Shown here: positions 1 to 6,984 of the stretch, piece by piece
How positions within the stretch are numbered: the stretch's first letter is position 1
Layout of the letters: every line of letters starts with the position of its first letter
Translations under genes and position numbers: made by a program
Assembly: GCA_965232985.1 (NCBI GenBank)
Contig: CBDDRC010000006.1
Location: 1 to 47,556 of the forward strand
Direction of reading: 5' to 3'
DNA from: JADFDG01 sp965232985
Lineage (GTDB): Bacteria > Pseudomonadota > Gammaproteobacteria > Pseudomonadales > JADFDG01
DNA: 47,556 nt
Notes under the pieces: generated by a model
The model's database searches: none
Told to the model about the DNA's origin: nothing
The model's input: the letters and a program-made list of their open reading frames with translations, nothing else

Positions 1-1389
1 ATTGCACGCCGTCTTTGCCCGGCGGCGGCCACCCAGCGTGGTGAGCGTGCAGCGATTGATCTGCCGTGGGTGCATCGCGAGTTGCGCCGCAAGGGAGTGA
101 CCCTGCAACTGCTCTGGCAGGAATACGGCCAGACGCAGACGCAGACGACGGCGACGGCGCCGCCCTACCAGTACACCCAGTTCTGCGCGCACTACCACGG
201 CTATGCCGGCAGTTTGCGGCGCTCGATGCGGCAGGTGCATCGGGCGGGCGAGAAGTTGTTCATCGACTATGCCGGTCCGACCGTCGATATCGTCAACCCG
301 GACACTGGCGAGATCCGTCCGGCGCACATCTTTGTGGCCGTGCTGGGCGCATCCAATTACACCTATGCCTGCGCCACCACCGGTGAGACGCAGGTCGACT
401 GGCTGCGCGGTCTGGGTCAGGCCCTGCAGTTCTATGGTGGTGTTCCGGCGCTGGTGGTGCCGGACAATCCCCGCGCCCTGATCAAGCACCCTGACCGTTA
501 CGAGCCGGAACTGAACCGGGCGACGCAGGCATTTGCCGAGCACTACGGCACCGCGATCCTGCCGGCGCGGCCGCGCAAGCCGCAGGACAAGGCGAAGGTC
601 GAAGCGGGTGTACTGCTGGTCGAGCGCTGGATATTGGCGCGGCTGCGGCATCAGCGCTTCTTTACGCTGGCCGCGCTCAACCAGGCCATTGCCGAGTTGC
701 TGGTCGATCTCAACGCGCGACCGTTCAAGAAACTGGCCGGCAATCGCCGTGACTGGTTCGAGACGATCGACCGGCCCGCGTTGCGCCCACTGCCGGAACA
801 ACCCTACGAGATCGCCCGGTTCAGCGCCTGCCGCGTCAACATCGACTATCACGTCGAAGTTGACGGGCACTACTACAGCGTGCCGCATGCGCTGGTGCGC
901 CGCGAGATCGAGGCGCGCAGCACCGACGCGACTGTAGAACTCCTGCACGGTGGCCGGCGCGTTGCCAGCCACGCCCGCTCGGTCATCAAGGGCCGGCACA
1001 GCACGATTGCCGAACACATGCCGGCGGCATATCGCGCCCATCTGGAATGGACGCCGGGCCGGTTCCTGCGCTGGGCGGCCGACATCGGTCCGGCGACGCA
1101 CACACTGGTCGAACACCTGCTGGCCAACCGGCCGCACCCCGAGATGGGCTATCGCAGTTGCCTGGGTTTGCTGTCGCTGGCGCGGCACTACGGCCACGCG
1201 CGTCTGGAAGCGGCGTGCGCCCGAGCCTTGGCCATCGGCTCAAAAACCCGGCGTTCCGTGCTGTCGATTTTGCAGGGCGGGCTGGATCGGCAGGCCTTGC
1301 CTGGGCCAGCCACCACGCAGGCCGACTGGGTCAGTCCCGAACACGACAACCTGCGCGGCCCCGATTACTACCTCACCACCACCCACTGA
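1..1389 (+). CDS. istA: IS21-family transposase IstA, 5' end cut by window
   Basis: DDE-type recombinase that cuts and joins the ends of the IS21 element. The frame is open from base 1, so the N-terminal helix-turn-helix part lies outside; the GTG at 70 is only the first start codon inside the window and is not the real start. The catalytic triad is visible: Asp in FIDYAGPTVD (about 262-291), Asp in VVPDNPRALI (about 448-480), and Glu in KDKAKVEAG-like KPQDKAKVEAG (about 577-609). The downstream part has the conserved DGHYYSVPH segment of IstA C-termini. About 460 residues are present of a family length near 500, so little is missing. It works with the ATPase IstB encoded just downstream. Confidence 0.9.
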   Translation: MARRLCPAAATQRGERAAIDLPWVHRELRRKGVTLQLLWQEYGQTQTQTTATAPPYQYTQFCAHYHGYAGSLRRSMRQVHRAGEKLFIDYAGPTVDIVNPDTGEIRPAHIFVAVLGASNYTYACATTGETQVDWLRGLGQALQFYGGVPALVVPDNPRALIKHPDRYEPELNRATQAFAEHYGTAILPARPRKPQDKAKVEAGVLLVERWILARLRHQRFFTLAALNQAIAELLVDLNARPFKKLAGNRRDWFETIDRPALRPLPEQPYEIARFSACRVNIDYHVEVDGHYYSVPHALVRREIEARSTDATVELLHGGRRVASHARSVIKGRHSTIAEHMPAAYRAHLEWTPGRFLRWAADIGPATHTLVEHLLANRPHPEMGYRSCLGLLSLARHYGHARLEAACARALAIGSKTRRSVLSILQGGLDRQALPGPATTQADWVSPEHDNLRGPDYYLTTTH

Positions 1390-1399
1390 AGGAGATGAC

Positions 1400-2155
1400 A
1401 TGCTGACCCAAACCACACTCGACCACCTGCGCGAACTCAAGCTCGACGGCATGGCCCGCGCGCTGGAAGAACAGCGCGCCCTGCCGGCCTGCCACGAACT
1501 GGCCTTCGAGGATCGCTTCGGCTTGCTGGTCGATCGCGAGCGCAGTTGGCGCGACTCGCGCCGGCTTGAGCGGCTGCTGCGCCAGGCCAAACTCAAATAC
1601 GCGGGCGCGTGCCTTGAAGACGTCCACACCGGCCCGGGGCGTGGGCTGGATAAACGCGTGCTGGCCGGACTCGCCGGCGGCGACTGGATCCGGCAAGGGC
1701 AGAGCGTTTTGCTGACGGGTGCCACCGGCGCAGGAAAAACCTGGCTGGCGTGTGCCTTGGGCCAGCAGGCCTGTCGGCAAGGCTTCTCAGTGCTCTACCA
1801 GCGAGTGCCACGCCTGACCGAGGCGTTACGCATGGCTCATGCCGACGGCAGCTTCGGAAAAATGCTCACGCAATTGGCACGCACCGACGTGTTACTGCTC
1901 GACGACTGGGGCATGACCCCGCTCGATCAGGCCGGCAGGCACGACCTGCTGGAAGTGATCGACGATCGCACCACGCGCTCGACCATCATCACCAGCCAAC
2001 TGCCGATCGATCACTGGCACGCCTGGCTGAACGATCCCACGGTTGCCGACGCCATCCTTGATCGACTCGTTCACCGCTCTCACCGCATCGCCCTCAAGGG
2101 TGAATCGCTGCGACGCAAAGCACCGGAAAAAGCAAAAACAGAAGAACCATCGTGA
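1400..2155 (+). CDS. istB: IS21-family helper ATPase IstB
   Basis: AAA+ ATPase related to DnaC that assembles on target DNA and delivers the IstA transposase. The 251-residue product has the normal family length. Walker A is GATGAGKT (about residues 109-116, bases 1720-1745), Walker B is VLLLDDWGM (about 1891-1917), and a sensor-like IITSQLP follows. The ATG at 1400 is preceded by AAGGAGATG (1389-1397), a strong ribosome binding site, and lies 10 bases after the istA stop, so the two are co-transcribed. A longer in-frame opening upstream overlaps istA and is rejected. Confidence 0.93.
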   Translation: MLTQTTLDHLRELKLDGMARALEEQRALPACHELAFEDRFGLLVDRERSWRDSRRLERLLRQAKLKYAGACLEDVHTGPGRGLDKRVLAGLAGGDWIRQGQSVLLTGATGAGKTWLACALGQQACRQGFSVLYQRVPRLTEALRMAHADGSFGKMLTQLARTDVLLLDDWGMTPLDQAGRHDLLEVIDDRTTRSTIITSQLPIDHWHAWLNDPTVADAILDRLVHRSHRIALKGESLRRKAPEKAKTEEPS

Positions 2156-2251
2156 CCGACGCCGTACACTGAGCCCTTCGCACAACGACCCATCAGCAAC
2201 CGGTCACGATCGACCGAAACGGCCGGTCACGATCAGCGAAATACGCAATCA
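2149..2251 (+). repeat. IS21 right-end terminal repeats
   Basis: The block CCGGTCACGATC occurs at 2200-2211 and again at 2223-2234, 23 bases apart, and its inverse complement ATCGTGACCG occurs at 2149-2158 overlapping the istB stop. Repeated internal copies of a terminal motif are typical transposase-binding sites of IS21 elements. The outer edge is inferred. Confidence 0.65.
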
Positions 2252-2288
2252 AGGACTGGATGTGTTCGCGTTCCGGCAGCAAGGTCAT
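2252..2288 (-). pseudogene. Remnant of IS3-family orfB, first codons only
   Basis: Starting at the ATG complementary to 2286-2288, which overlaps the orfA TGA, the reading frame gives MTLLPEREHIQSL before running into the IS21 end, after which it meets a stop within about 25 codons. This start resembles the N-terminus of IS3 orfB proteins. The catalytic domain is absent. The length of genuine orfB sequence depends on the exact IS21 boundary. Confidence 0.5.
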
Positions 2289-2782
2289 TCTTCCTCGACC
2301 TCCCCACGGAACGCCGCAAACTTTTTTCGCAGCACCAGCAAGGCTGCCGCCTCCGCCAACGCCGCGTCCTTGCGCCGGAGTTCCTTCTCCAGTTGCCGGA
2401 TGCGTTTGCGTGAGGATTTCTCCTGCTCGCGCGCCTCACGCTCACTGACGACCGCCCTGGCATTGGCTTGCTCGCACGCCTCACGCCACTGCGCAATCTG
2501 CTCCGGATACAACCCCTTGCGGCGGCAGTACTCGCCCCGCTCAGCCTCACTCAGGCCCGCGCATTCCAGCACGACCCTGAACTTGTCCTCGCTCGACCAC
2601 GCCGACGCGTTTTTACCATCTCCCGGCACGGCAACCCCCGATGCTCTGGCTTTGTTCCGCCAAGCATAGAGCGTCACCGCGGTAATACCGCTTTCCTCCG
2701 CAAGCTCCGCCACCTTGCGATTCAGCGGCGGCATCATTTGCCGGATAACCCACTCACGGCGCTCAAGCGCATAACGTCCCAT
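2285..2782 (-). CDS. IS3-family transposase subunit OrfA
   Basis: DNA-binding subunit of an IS3-family transposase, 165 residues. The N-terminal half has a helix-turn-helix of the transposase_8 type (KVAELAEESGITAVTLYAWR, residues about 23-42), then a second segment with EDKFRVVLE and CRRKGLYPEQIAQWR, a pattern typical of the longer OrfA proteins in this family. The C-terminal third is a charged, probable coiled coil (about residues 112-150), used as the oligomerisation zipper. Its stop overlaps the ATG of an orfB that is cut off by the IS21 insertion, so the protein is an orphan and may only act as a repressor of related copies. Confidence 0.82.
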   Translation of the reverse strand: MGRYALERREWVIRQMMPPLNRKVAELAEESGITAVTLYAWRNKARASGVAVPGDGKNASAWSSEDKFRVVLECAGLSEAERGEYCRRKGLYPEQIAQWREACEQANARAVVSEREAREQEKSSRKRIRQLEKELRRKDAALAEAAALLVLRKKFAAFRGEVEEE

Positions 2783-2883
2783 TTCTGTTGTCCAACCGCC
2801 CGCCGCCTTGCCAAGGGTGATTTACGGGATACACGACAACTATCCTGACGCAGCGGGCGGGCTTTCGCGCAGGGGGCTTCCAG

Positions 2884-2905
2884 TGGTACCTGAATCTGGT
2901 ACTAT
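2884..2905 (+). promoter_or_regulatory. Candidate hicAB promoter and operator
   Basis: TGGTAC is repeated at 2884-2889 and 2897-2902, 13 bases apart (just over one helical turn), and the second copy overlaps a -10-like TACTAT at 2900-2905, six bases before the hicA ATG at 2912. Toxin-antitoxin operons are usually autorepressed by the antitoxin binding such paired sites over the promoter. No good -35 is visible (TTCCAG at 2878 is the best), and the leader would be nearly absent. Confidence 0.4.
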
Positions 2906-2911
2906 CCTCAC

Positions 2912-3166
2912 ATGAAGCGGAAGCACCAAAAGACCCTTGAAGCCATCTTTGCCCGTCCGGTGAGCGCCAATATCCACTGGCGCGACATCGAAGCCCTGTT
3001 TGTTGAGCTTGGGGCTGAGGTCAGCGAGCGGGAGGGTAGCCGGGTCGCGGTGGTTCTCTTCAACGAGGTCCGGGTATTTCACCGGCCTCATCCGAGCCCG
3101 AGCACTGATAAGGGTGCCGTGGCCAGTATCCGTAAATGGTTAGAGCAGCATGGGGTAGAGCCATGA
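2912..3166 (+). CDS. hicA: Type II toxin HicA family (mRNA interferase)
   Basis: Small (84 residues) protein of the HicA/YcfA family, a double-stranded-RNA-binding-like fold that cleaves mRNA when free of HicB. Visible family features are the lysine-rich N-terminus, the segment WRDIEALFVELGAEV (about residues 29-43), EGSRVAV, and the C-terminal FHRPHPSPSTDKGAVASIRK (about 58-77). In the best-studied E. coli HicA the catalytic histidine follows the Gly-Ser step; here that place is Arg (EGSRV), as I recall for many HicA proteins of this subgroup, with histidines instead in FHRPHP. Toxin precedes antitoxin and overlaps it by four bases, the normal hicAB order. It is the first of three toxin-antitoxin cassettes in a row. 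Confidence 0.85.
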   Translation: MKRKHQKTLEAIFARPVSANIHWRDIEALFVELGAEVSEREGSRVAVVLFNEVRVFHRPHPSPSTDKGAVASIRKWLEQHGVEP

Positions 3167-3492
3167 ACACCATGACCCTTGAGGGCTATCAGGCAAAGAT
3201 CGAGTACGACCCTGAGTTGGACCAGTTCCGGGGTGAAATCCTCGGTTTGGCTGGCGGCGCAGATTTCTATGGGCGTAATCCCAAGGAGCTCCGTGCGGAG
3301 TTCAAGAAGTCCCTGAACGTCTTCCTGGAAGTTTGCCGGGAGAAGGGCATTGAGCCGCGCCGTCATTACTCCGGCAAGTTCAACCTCCGCATCCCGCCTG
3401 AGTTGCACGAGCAACTCGCTATCGTTGCGCAAGCTGAAGGCAAGAGCATCAATACGCTGGCTCAAGAAGCAATTCAGCGCATTGTGGCGTGA
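3163..3492 (+). CDS. hicB: Antitoxin HicB family
   Basis: Antitoxin that wraps HicA and represses the operon. The N-terminal half has the HicB fold (GYQAKIEYDPELDQFRGEIL and ELRAEFKKSLNVFLEVCREK, about residues 6-62), the C-terminal part a ribbon-helix-helix DNA-binding motif (FNLRIPPELHEQLAIVAQ then SINTLAQEAI, about 73-105). The ATG at 3163 overlaps the hicA TGA (ATGA), giving 109 residues; an in-frame upstream codon at 3136 lies inside hicA and is less likely. The stop at 3490-3492 is immediately followed by an attC-like site, which is where a cassette gene should end. Confidence 0.88.
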   Translation: MNTMTLEGYQAKIEYDPELDQFRGEILGLAGGADFYGRNPKELRAEFKKSLNVFLEVCREKGIEPRRHYSGKFNLRIPPELHEQLAIVAQAEGKSINTLAQEAIQRIVA

Positions 3493-3493
3493 C

Positions 3494-3560
3494 GCCGGCT
3501 AACACTTCGTTCAAGCGGACGTCCCTGACGGGCCGCCGCTTAACTCACACGTTCGGCGCC
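3494..3560 (+). other. attC-like integron recombination site 1
   Basis: The four boxes of an attC site appear in order: R'' GGCTAAC (3497-3503), L'' GTTCAAGC (3509-3516), L' GCTTAAC (3538-3544) and R' GTTCGGC (3551-3557). L'' and L' pair with exactly one unpaired base (C3512), the extrahelical base that directs integrase to the correct strand. The centre CCCTGACGGG forms the terminal stem. R' deviates from GTTRRRY at one place. It sits two bases after the hicB stop. A second similar site follows the next gene pair. Confidence 0.65.
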
Positions 3561-3646
3561 AAGGGCAGTACGAGCCGAGCGGTATAGCAACGGCCTGATT
3601 TTTTATGGCAATCTACCCTTCGGCATGAATTGAGATTGAGGTTCCA

Positions 3647-3886
3647 ATGGGCATGAATCTGGAAGCTTTAGAGGCGGAAGTCCTCAAATTGTCCCCGGTG
3701 GATCGGACGCATCTGCTTGAGCGGCTGATGGTTAGTCTCGATGCGGATGCGGATGCGGATGCCGAGGTCGAGAATGAATGGCGCCTTGAGGCCGAGCGTC
3801 GAGAGGCTGAAATGGCATCTGGCGAGGTGGCTGCTGTTCCGGGTGAAGAGGCAATGGGCAGGCTGCGGGCGAGGCTCAAGCAGTGA
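3647..3886 (+). CDS. Antitoxin of the putative addiction-module component family
   Basis: 79-residue acidic protein of the family often annotated as addiction module protein (TIGR02574 type), the partner of RelE/ParE toxins. Typical features are the N-terminal EALEAEVLKLSPVDRTHLLERLMVSLD (split at about residues 6-32), an acidic spacer, and a C-terminal helix with GEEAMGRLRARLK. The spacer is expanded to four Asp-Ala repeats by a six-base DNA repeat. A second ATG two codons later (3653) is equally possible. It overlaps the toxin gene by four bases (GTGA) and lies within one attC-bounded cassette. Confidence 0.8.
   Translation: MGMNLEALEAEVLKLSPVDRTHLLERLMVSLDADADADAEVENEWRLEAERREAEMASGEVAAVPGEEAMGRLRARLKQ
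3740..3763 (+). repeat. Six-base tandem repeat inside the antitoxin gene
   Basis: GATGCG occurs three times in tandem followed by GATGCC, encoding Asp-Ala four times in the acidic linker between the two helical parts of the antitoxin. Changes in copy number keep the frame, so they would lengthen or shorten the linker. Confidence 0.85.
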
Positions 3887-4176
3887 GTTTTGAGCTTCAC
3901 CCAGGCGCCGAGAAAGACCTCGAAAAAGCGATAGATTTTTACCTTAAGAACGCAGGGCAAGTGATAGCCGAGCGTTTTCTTGAAGAGTTTTATCGCGCCG
4001 CAAACTATCTTGTAGAGAATCCGGAAATCGTGTCTCGAGCTGGAAATGGCCATAGAAGCTATCCTCTTCACGTATTTCCATATTCCGTTGTTTATGTCAC
4101 GCCTGAAAATAGAATCCGAATTCTCGTCGTAAGGCATCATCGGCGCAGACCGAGTTTTGGCGTCCGCCGCACCTGA
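3883..4176 (+). CDS. RelE/ParE-family toxin
   Basis: 97-residue toxin of the RelE/ParE superfamily. The N-terminal FELHPGAEKDLEKAIDFYLKN-like helix (residues 3-23), the middle FLEEFYRAANYLVENPEI (32-49) and the C-terminal FPYSVVYVTPENRIRILVVRHHRRRP (about 64-91) match the ParE layout, in which the last strand carries the basic residues. ParE proteins poison DNA gyrase, RelE proteins cleave mRNA in the ribosome; from sequence alone the target is not settled, but the partner family and strand pattern fit ParE better. GTG at 3883 overlaps the antitoxin stop, which implies translational coupling and fixes the start. Confidence 0.82.
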   Translation: MSFELHPGAEKDLEKAIDFYLKNAGQVIAERFLEEFYRAANYLVENPEIVSRAGNGHRSYPLHVFPYSVVYVTPENRIRILVVRHHRRRPSFGVRRT

Positions 4177-4200
4177 ACGCTGAACTTTCAACCGAGAGTT

Positions 4201-4270
4201 GGCGCCGAACAATTCACTGCAGGCGCGACGGCCCTGACGGGCCGCGGCCTGAGCTCAAACGTTAGCTGCC
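4201..4270 (+). other. attC-like integron recombination site 2
   Basis: R'' GCCGAAC (4204-4210), L'' CTGCAGGC (4217-4224), L' GCCTGAG (4247-4253) and R' GTTAGCT (4261-4267). L'' and L' pair with one extra base (G4219). GGCGCCGAAC at 4201-4210 is the perfect reverse complement of GTTCGGCGCC at 3551-3560, as expected for one excisable cassette running from 3552 to 4261 that contains the ParE-type pair. The central ACGGCCCTGACGGGCCG differs from site 1 (3519-3535) at one base. Confidence 0.7.
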
Positions 4271-4286
4271 AAGGCGGCCTTGCCTG

Positions 4287-4308
4287 TGCGTACGGAAAAG
4301 CGTACGCT
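4287..4308 (+). promoter_or_regulatory. Candidate YefM-type operator
   Basis: The palindrome CGTACG occurs at 4289-4294 and 4301-4306, centre to centre 12 bases, about 35-50 bases before the antitoxin ATG. The yefM-yoeB operator of E. coli has two palindromes with the core TGTACA at the same 12-base spacing (from memory of published work). The match in spacing and the GTAC core suggest autoregulation by this antitoxin. Confidence 0.5.
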
Positions 4309-4339
4309 CACCTTTCGATCAATTGAAGGTGCTCCTCCC

Positions 4340-4582
4340 ATGCAAACCCTCACCGCCAGTGAAGCCCGGGCTAATCTCTATCGGCTTATGGATCAGGCTG
4401 CGGAGTCCCATCAACCCATTGTTATTGCGGGAAAAAGGGGGAGTTCGGTCCTTATCTCGTCCGAAGACTGGGACGCAATACAAGAGACCCTCCACCTGCT
4501 CTCCGTGCCTGGTATGCGTGAGTCCATCAAGGAAGGCATGGCTGAATCCGTAGATTCCTGCGCGAAGGAGCTTGATTGGTGA
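4340..4582 (+). CDS. yefM: Antitoxin of the Phd/YefM family
   Basis: 80-residue antitoxin. The N-terminal DNA-binding half is clear: MQTLTASEARANLYRLMDQA (residues 1-20), then PIVIAGKRGSSVLISSEDWDAIQET (about 26-50, interrupted here by no gap), the family signature. The C-terminal acidic part (about 55-80) would be the intrinsically disordered toxin-binding segment. ATG at 4340 is chosen because it starts the family's core; the longer in-frame opening from 4280 would read through the candidate operator. It overlaps the toxin gene by four bases and belongs to a third cassette-like unit that begins at the TTAGCT of attC-like site 2. Confidence 0.88.
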   Translation: MQTLTASEARANLYRLMDQAAESHQPIVIAGKRGSSVLISSEDWDAIQETLHLLSVPGMRESIKEGMAESVDSCAKELDW

Positions 4583-4842
4583 CCTGGCAAGTCGTTTACA
4601 CCAAGCAAGCGCAGAAGGACGCAAAGAAGCTGGCGTCATCCGGACTCAAAGAAAAGGCAAAGGAATTGCTCCGGGTCGTAGAAATCAATCCATTTCAAAA
4701 TCCCCCGCCATATGAAAAGTTGGTCGGGGATCTTGCGGGCGCGTATTCACGCCGCATCAACATTCAGCACCGTCTGGTGTATGAGGTGCTTGAGAGTGAA
4801 CATGTGGTTAAGGTGCTGCGCATGTGGACGCACTACGAATAG
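4579..4842 (+). CDS. yoeB: Toxin of the Txe/YoeB family
   Basis: Ribosome-dependent mRNA endonuclease of the YoeB family, 87 residues (E. coli YoeB has 84). Conserved stretches are INPFQNPPPYEKLVGDL, with the catalytic Glu region, GAYSRRINIQHRLVYEV carrying the catalytic Arg, and the C-terminal RMWTHYE carrying the catalytic His-Tyr. Start is GTG at 4579, overlapping the antitoxin TGA (GTGA); a TTG one codon upstream is less likely. No attC-like site follows the stop, so the right edge of this cassette has been lost or was never a cassette. Confidence 0.9.
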   Translation: MTWQVVYTKQAQKDAKKLASSGLKEKAKELLRVVEINPFQNPPPYEKLVGDLAGAYSRRINIQHRLVYEVLESEHVVKVLRMWTHYE

Positions 4843-5056
4843 CGCGAGTGTTCAGCACGTACGGATCTGCGCGGGGGGCGGTGGGTAACCGCCGTCCCTA
4901 CCGCAAACATCCGGGTATTACCGGGGATTCATTATTCCGCCTGGTGCGGCCTGTCCCCCGCGATTGTCGACTGGGAGGTGCCCGCAGGGGAGGCAACTTG
5001 CCCCGTCTTGGCCCCATAATACCGGCCGCTTTTCCGACCACCCACACGGAACGACC

Positions 5057-6964
5057 ATGGCCGACTGGACCCTCGATGACGCCCTTGCCACCTACAACAT
5101 CCGGCACTGGGGCGACGGTTATTTCGACATCGACTCCGACGGTGACGTGATCGTTCACCCGGATGGCGTCGGCGACGCCCGGGCGGTGTCACTGCACGAG
5201 GTGATCGAGGCGATCCAGGCCGAGGGCCTGCGCCTGCCGACGCTGGTTCGTTTCTCCGGCATCCTGCGCCATCGCGTGCGCAAACTCAGCGACGCCTTCG
5301 CCGGCGTGATCGCCGAACTCGACTACAAGGGCAGTTACACGCCGGTTTTTCCGATCAAGGTGAACCAGCAGCGGCGGGTGGTGGAGGAAATCGTCTCGGT
5401 CGGCAATCCCGGTACCGGTCGCCCGGTTGGTCTTGAGGCCGGCTCCAAGCCGGAGTTGCTCGCGGTGCTCGCGCTCACGCGCCACCCCGGCGACACCATC
5501 ATCTGCAACGGCTACAAGGATCGCGAATACATCCGCTTTGCATTGCTCGGCGAGAAGATCGGCTACCAGGTGACCATCGTCGTCGAGAAATTATCCGAGC
5601 TCGACCTCATTCTTGAGGAAAGCGCGAAAATGAAGGTGATTCCGCGCATCGGCATCCGCGCGCGACTGATGAGCACCGGTAAGGGCAACTGGCAGGATTC
5701 CGGTGGCGAGAAATCCAAGTTCGGCTTGTCGCCGTCGCAGATTATCGAGGTGGTGGATCGTTGTCGCGCGGCCGGTTATCTCGACAGCCTCTACCTGCTG
5801 CACTTTCACCTGGGCTCACAGATCGCCAATATCCAGGACATCAAAAGCGGCATGCGCGAGGCTGCGCGTTTCTATGTGGAATTGCGCAAGCTGGGCGCGC
5901 CGATACGCTGCGTCGATGTGGGCGGTGGCCTGTCGGTGGATTATGAGGGCACCCGATCGCGCAGTTATTTTTCGATGAACTACGGCCTTGCCGACTACGC
6001 TTGGGAGATCGTGCATGCGCTTAAGGAGCTGGCCGATGCCGATGGCATTCCGCACCCGGACATCATCAGCGAGTCAGGTCGCGCGCTCACTGCGCACCAT
6101 GCGGTGCTTGTTACCAACGTGATTGATATCGAACGCGTAGTGGCCGGCGATCTGCCGCCGCCCCCGGAGGGGGCCTCACCGACATTGACGTATCTTTGGC
6201 AAATTCACGAGCGGCTTGTGGCGCCGCGTGAAGCAGTCAACATGTTGGAGATTTACCCCGACATGATCAACGTCTATTCAGATGTGCTGTCGCAGTTCCT
6301 GCACCAGGATTTGTCGCTCGCCGAGCGCGCCTGGGCGGAGCGCGCGTACCACACCTGCTGCCAGCGCATCCGCGCCAAGCTTGATCCGCATCGTCGCAAG
6401 CAGCGCGAACTGTTCGATCAGTTGAATGAAAAACTCGCCGACAAGTTGTTTCTGAACTTTTCGTTGTTCCAGTCGGCACCGGACGTATGGGGGATTGATC
6501 AGATTTTCCCGGTATTGCCGCTGGAGCGTTTGATGGAGCCGCCGACGGCCCGGGCCGTGATTCAGGACATTACCTGTGATTCTGACGGGCGTATCGACAA
6601 CTATGTCGATGGCGAAGGCATCGAGACGACGCTGCCGATGCCGCCGTATGATCCGGCCAAGCCCTTCCATGTTGGTATCTTTCTCGTTGGCGCCTACCAG
6701 GAAATTCTTGGCGACCTGCACAACCTGTTCGGCGACACCGATGCGGTCGATGTCGAGATCGATGCCGAGGGCAATGTCGAAATCCGTAACGCCATCCAGG
6801 GAGACACCGTGCGCAGCGTTATGCGCTATGTGAACTTCAACGCCGATGAATTATTGGGGCGCTTCGCTTATCGTCTTGAGGCCGCCGCACTGTCGCCACG
6901 GGAGCGCGCGGCGTACCTGCTTGAGGTGCGTGAAGGTCTCGACGGGTACACCTACCTCGAATAA
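5057..6964 (+). CDS. speA: Biosynthetic arginine decarboxylase SpeA
   Basis: PLP-dependent decarboxylase of fold type III that converts arginine to agmatine, the first step of the agmatine route to putrescine. The product has 635 residues (E. coli SpeA about 658). The PLP lysine is K101 in the FPIKVNQ motif; further family motifs are HFHLGSQIANIQDIK, VDVGGGLSVDYEG and SESGRALTAHHAV. ATG at 5057 is preferred because the translated product from there begins like the family (WTLDDALATYNIRHWGDGYF); earlier in-frame codons to 4964 give non-conserved sequence. A -10-like CATAAT at 5025-5030 lies 27 bases before the start, without a convincing -35. The 214 bases before the gene hold nothing else I recognise. 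The next gene starts 20 bases after the stop. Confidence 0.96.
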   Translation: MADWTLDDALATYNIRHWGDGYFDIDSDGDVIVHPDGVGDARAVSLHEVIEAIQAEGLRLPTLVRFSGILRHRVRKLSDAFAGVIAELDYKGSYTPVFPIKVNQQRRVVEEIVSVGNPGTGRPVGLEAGSKPELLAVLALTRHPGDTIICNGYKDREYIRFALLGEKIGYQVTIVVEKLSELDLILEESAKMKVIPRIGIRARLMSTGKGNWQDSGGEKSKFGLSPSQIIEVVDRCRAAGYLDSLYLLHFHLGSQIANIQDIKSGMREAARFYVELRKLGAPIRCVDVGGGLSVDYEGTRSRSYFSMNYGLADYAWEIVHALKELADADGIPHPDIISESGRALTAHHAVLVTNVIDIERVVAGDLPPPPEGASPTLTYLWQIHERLVAPREAVNMLEIYPDMINVYSDVLSQFLHQDLSLAERAWAERAYHTCCQRIRAKLDPHRRKQRELFDQLNEKLADKLFLNFSLFQSAPDVWGIDQIFPVLPLERLMEPPTARAVIQDITCDSDGRIDNYVDGEGIETTLPMPPYDPAKPFHVGIFLVGAYQEILGDLHNLFGDTDAVDVEIDAEGNVEIRNAIQGDTVRSVMRYVNFNADELLGRFAYRLEAAALSPRERAAYLLEVREGLDGYTYLE

Positions 6965-6984
6965 CAGTATTCGGAATGACAGCC

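Larger units (their letters stand above)
1..2251 (+). mobile_element. IS21-family insertion sequence, left end outside the window
   Basis: The element carries the two diagnostic genes of the IS21 family in the usual order, istA then istB, 10 bases apart. Its right end shows repeated GGTCACGATC blocks, which fits the multiple terminal repeats known for this family. The right boundary is placed at the CA dinucleotide at 2250-2251 because IS21 elements usually end in TG...CA and because an IS3-type orfB reading frame on the other strand is interrupted near there; the exact base is uncertain by several positions. The left end and target duplication cannot be seen. Both genes are open apart from the window edge, so the copy may be active. 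Confidence 0.8.
2252..2800 (-). mobile_element. IS3-family element, truncated by IS21
   Basis: On the reverse strand there is a complete orfA and the first dozen codons of orfB, with the four-base ATGA overlap usual in many IS3-family elements. Everything after those codons is missing because the IS21 element begins there. The outer end near 2800 is a guess; I could not identify a terminal inverted repeat because its partner is gone. Without the DDE-carrying orfB this copy cannot move on its own. Confidence 0.65.

Noticed and set aside
4843..5056. A third attC-like site after the yoeB gene
   Set aside because: No R''/L''/L'/R' arrangement could be found; GTTCAGCAC near 4850 alone is not enough.
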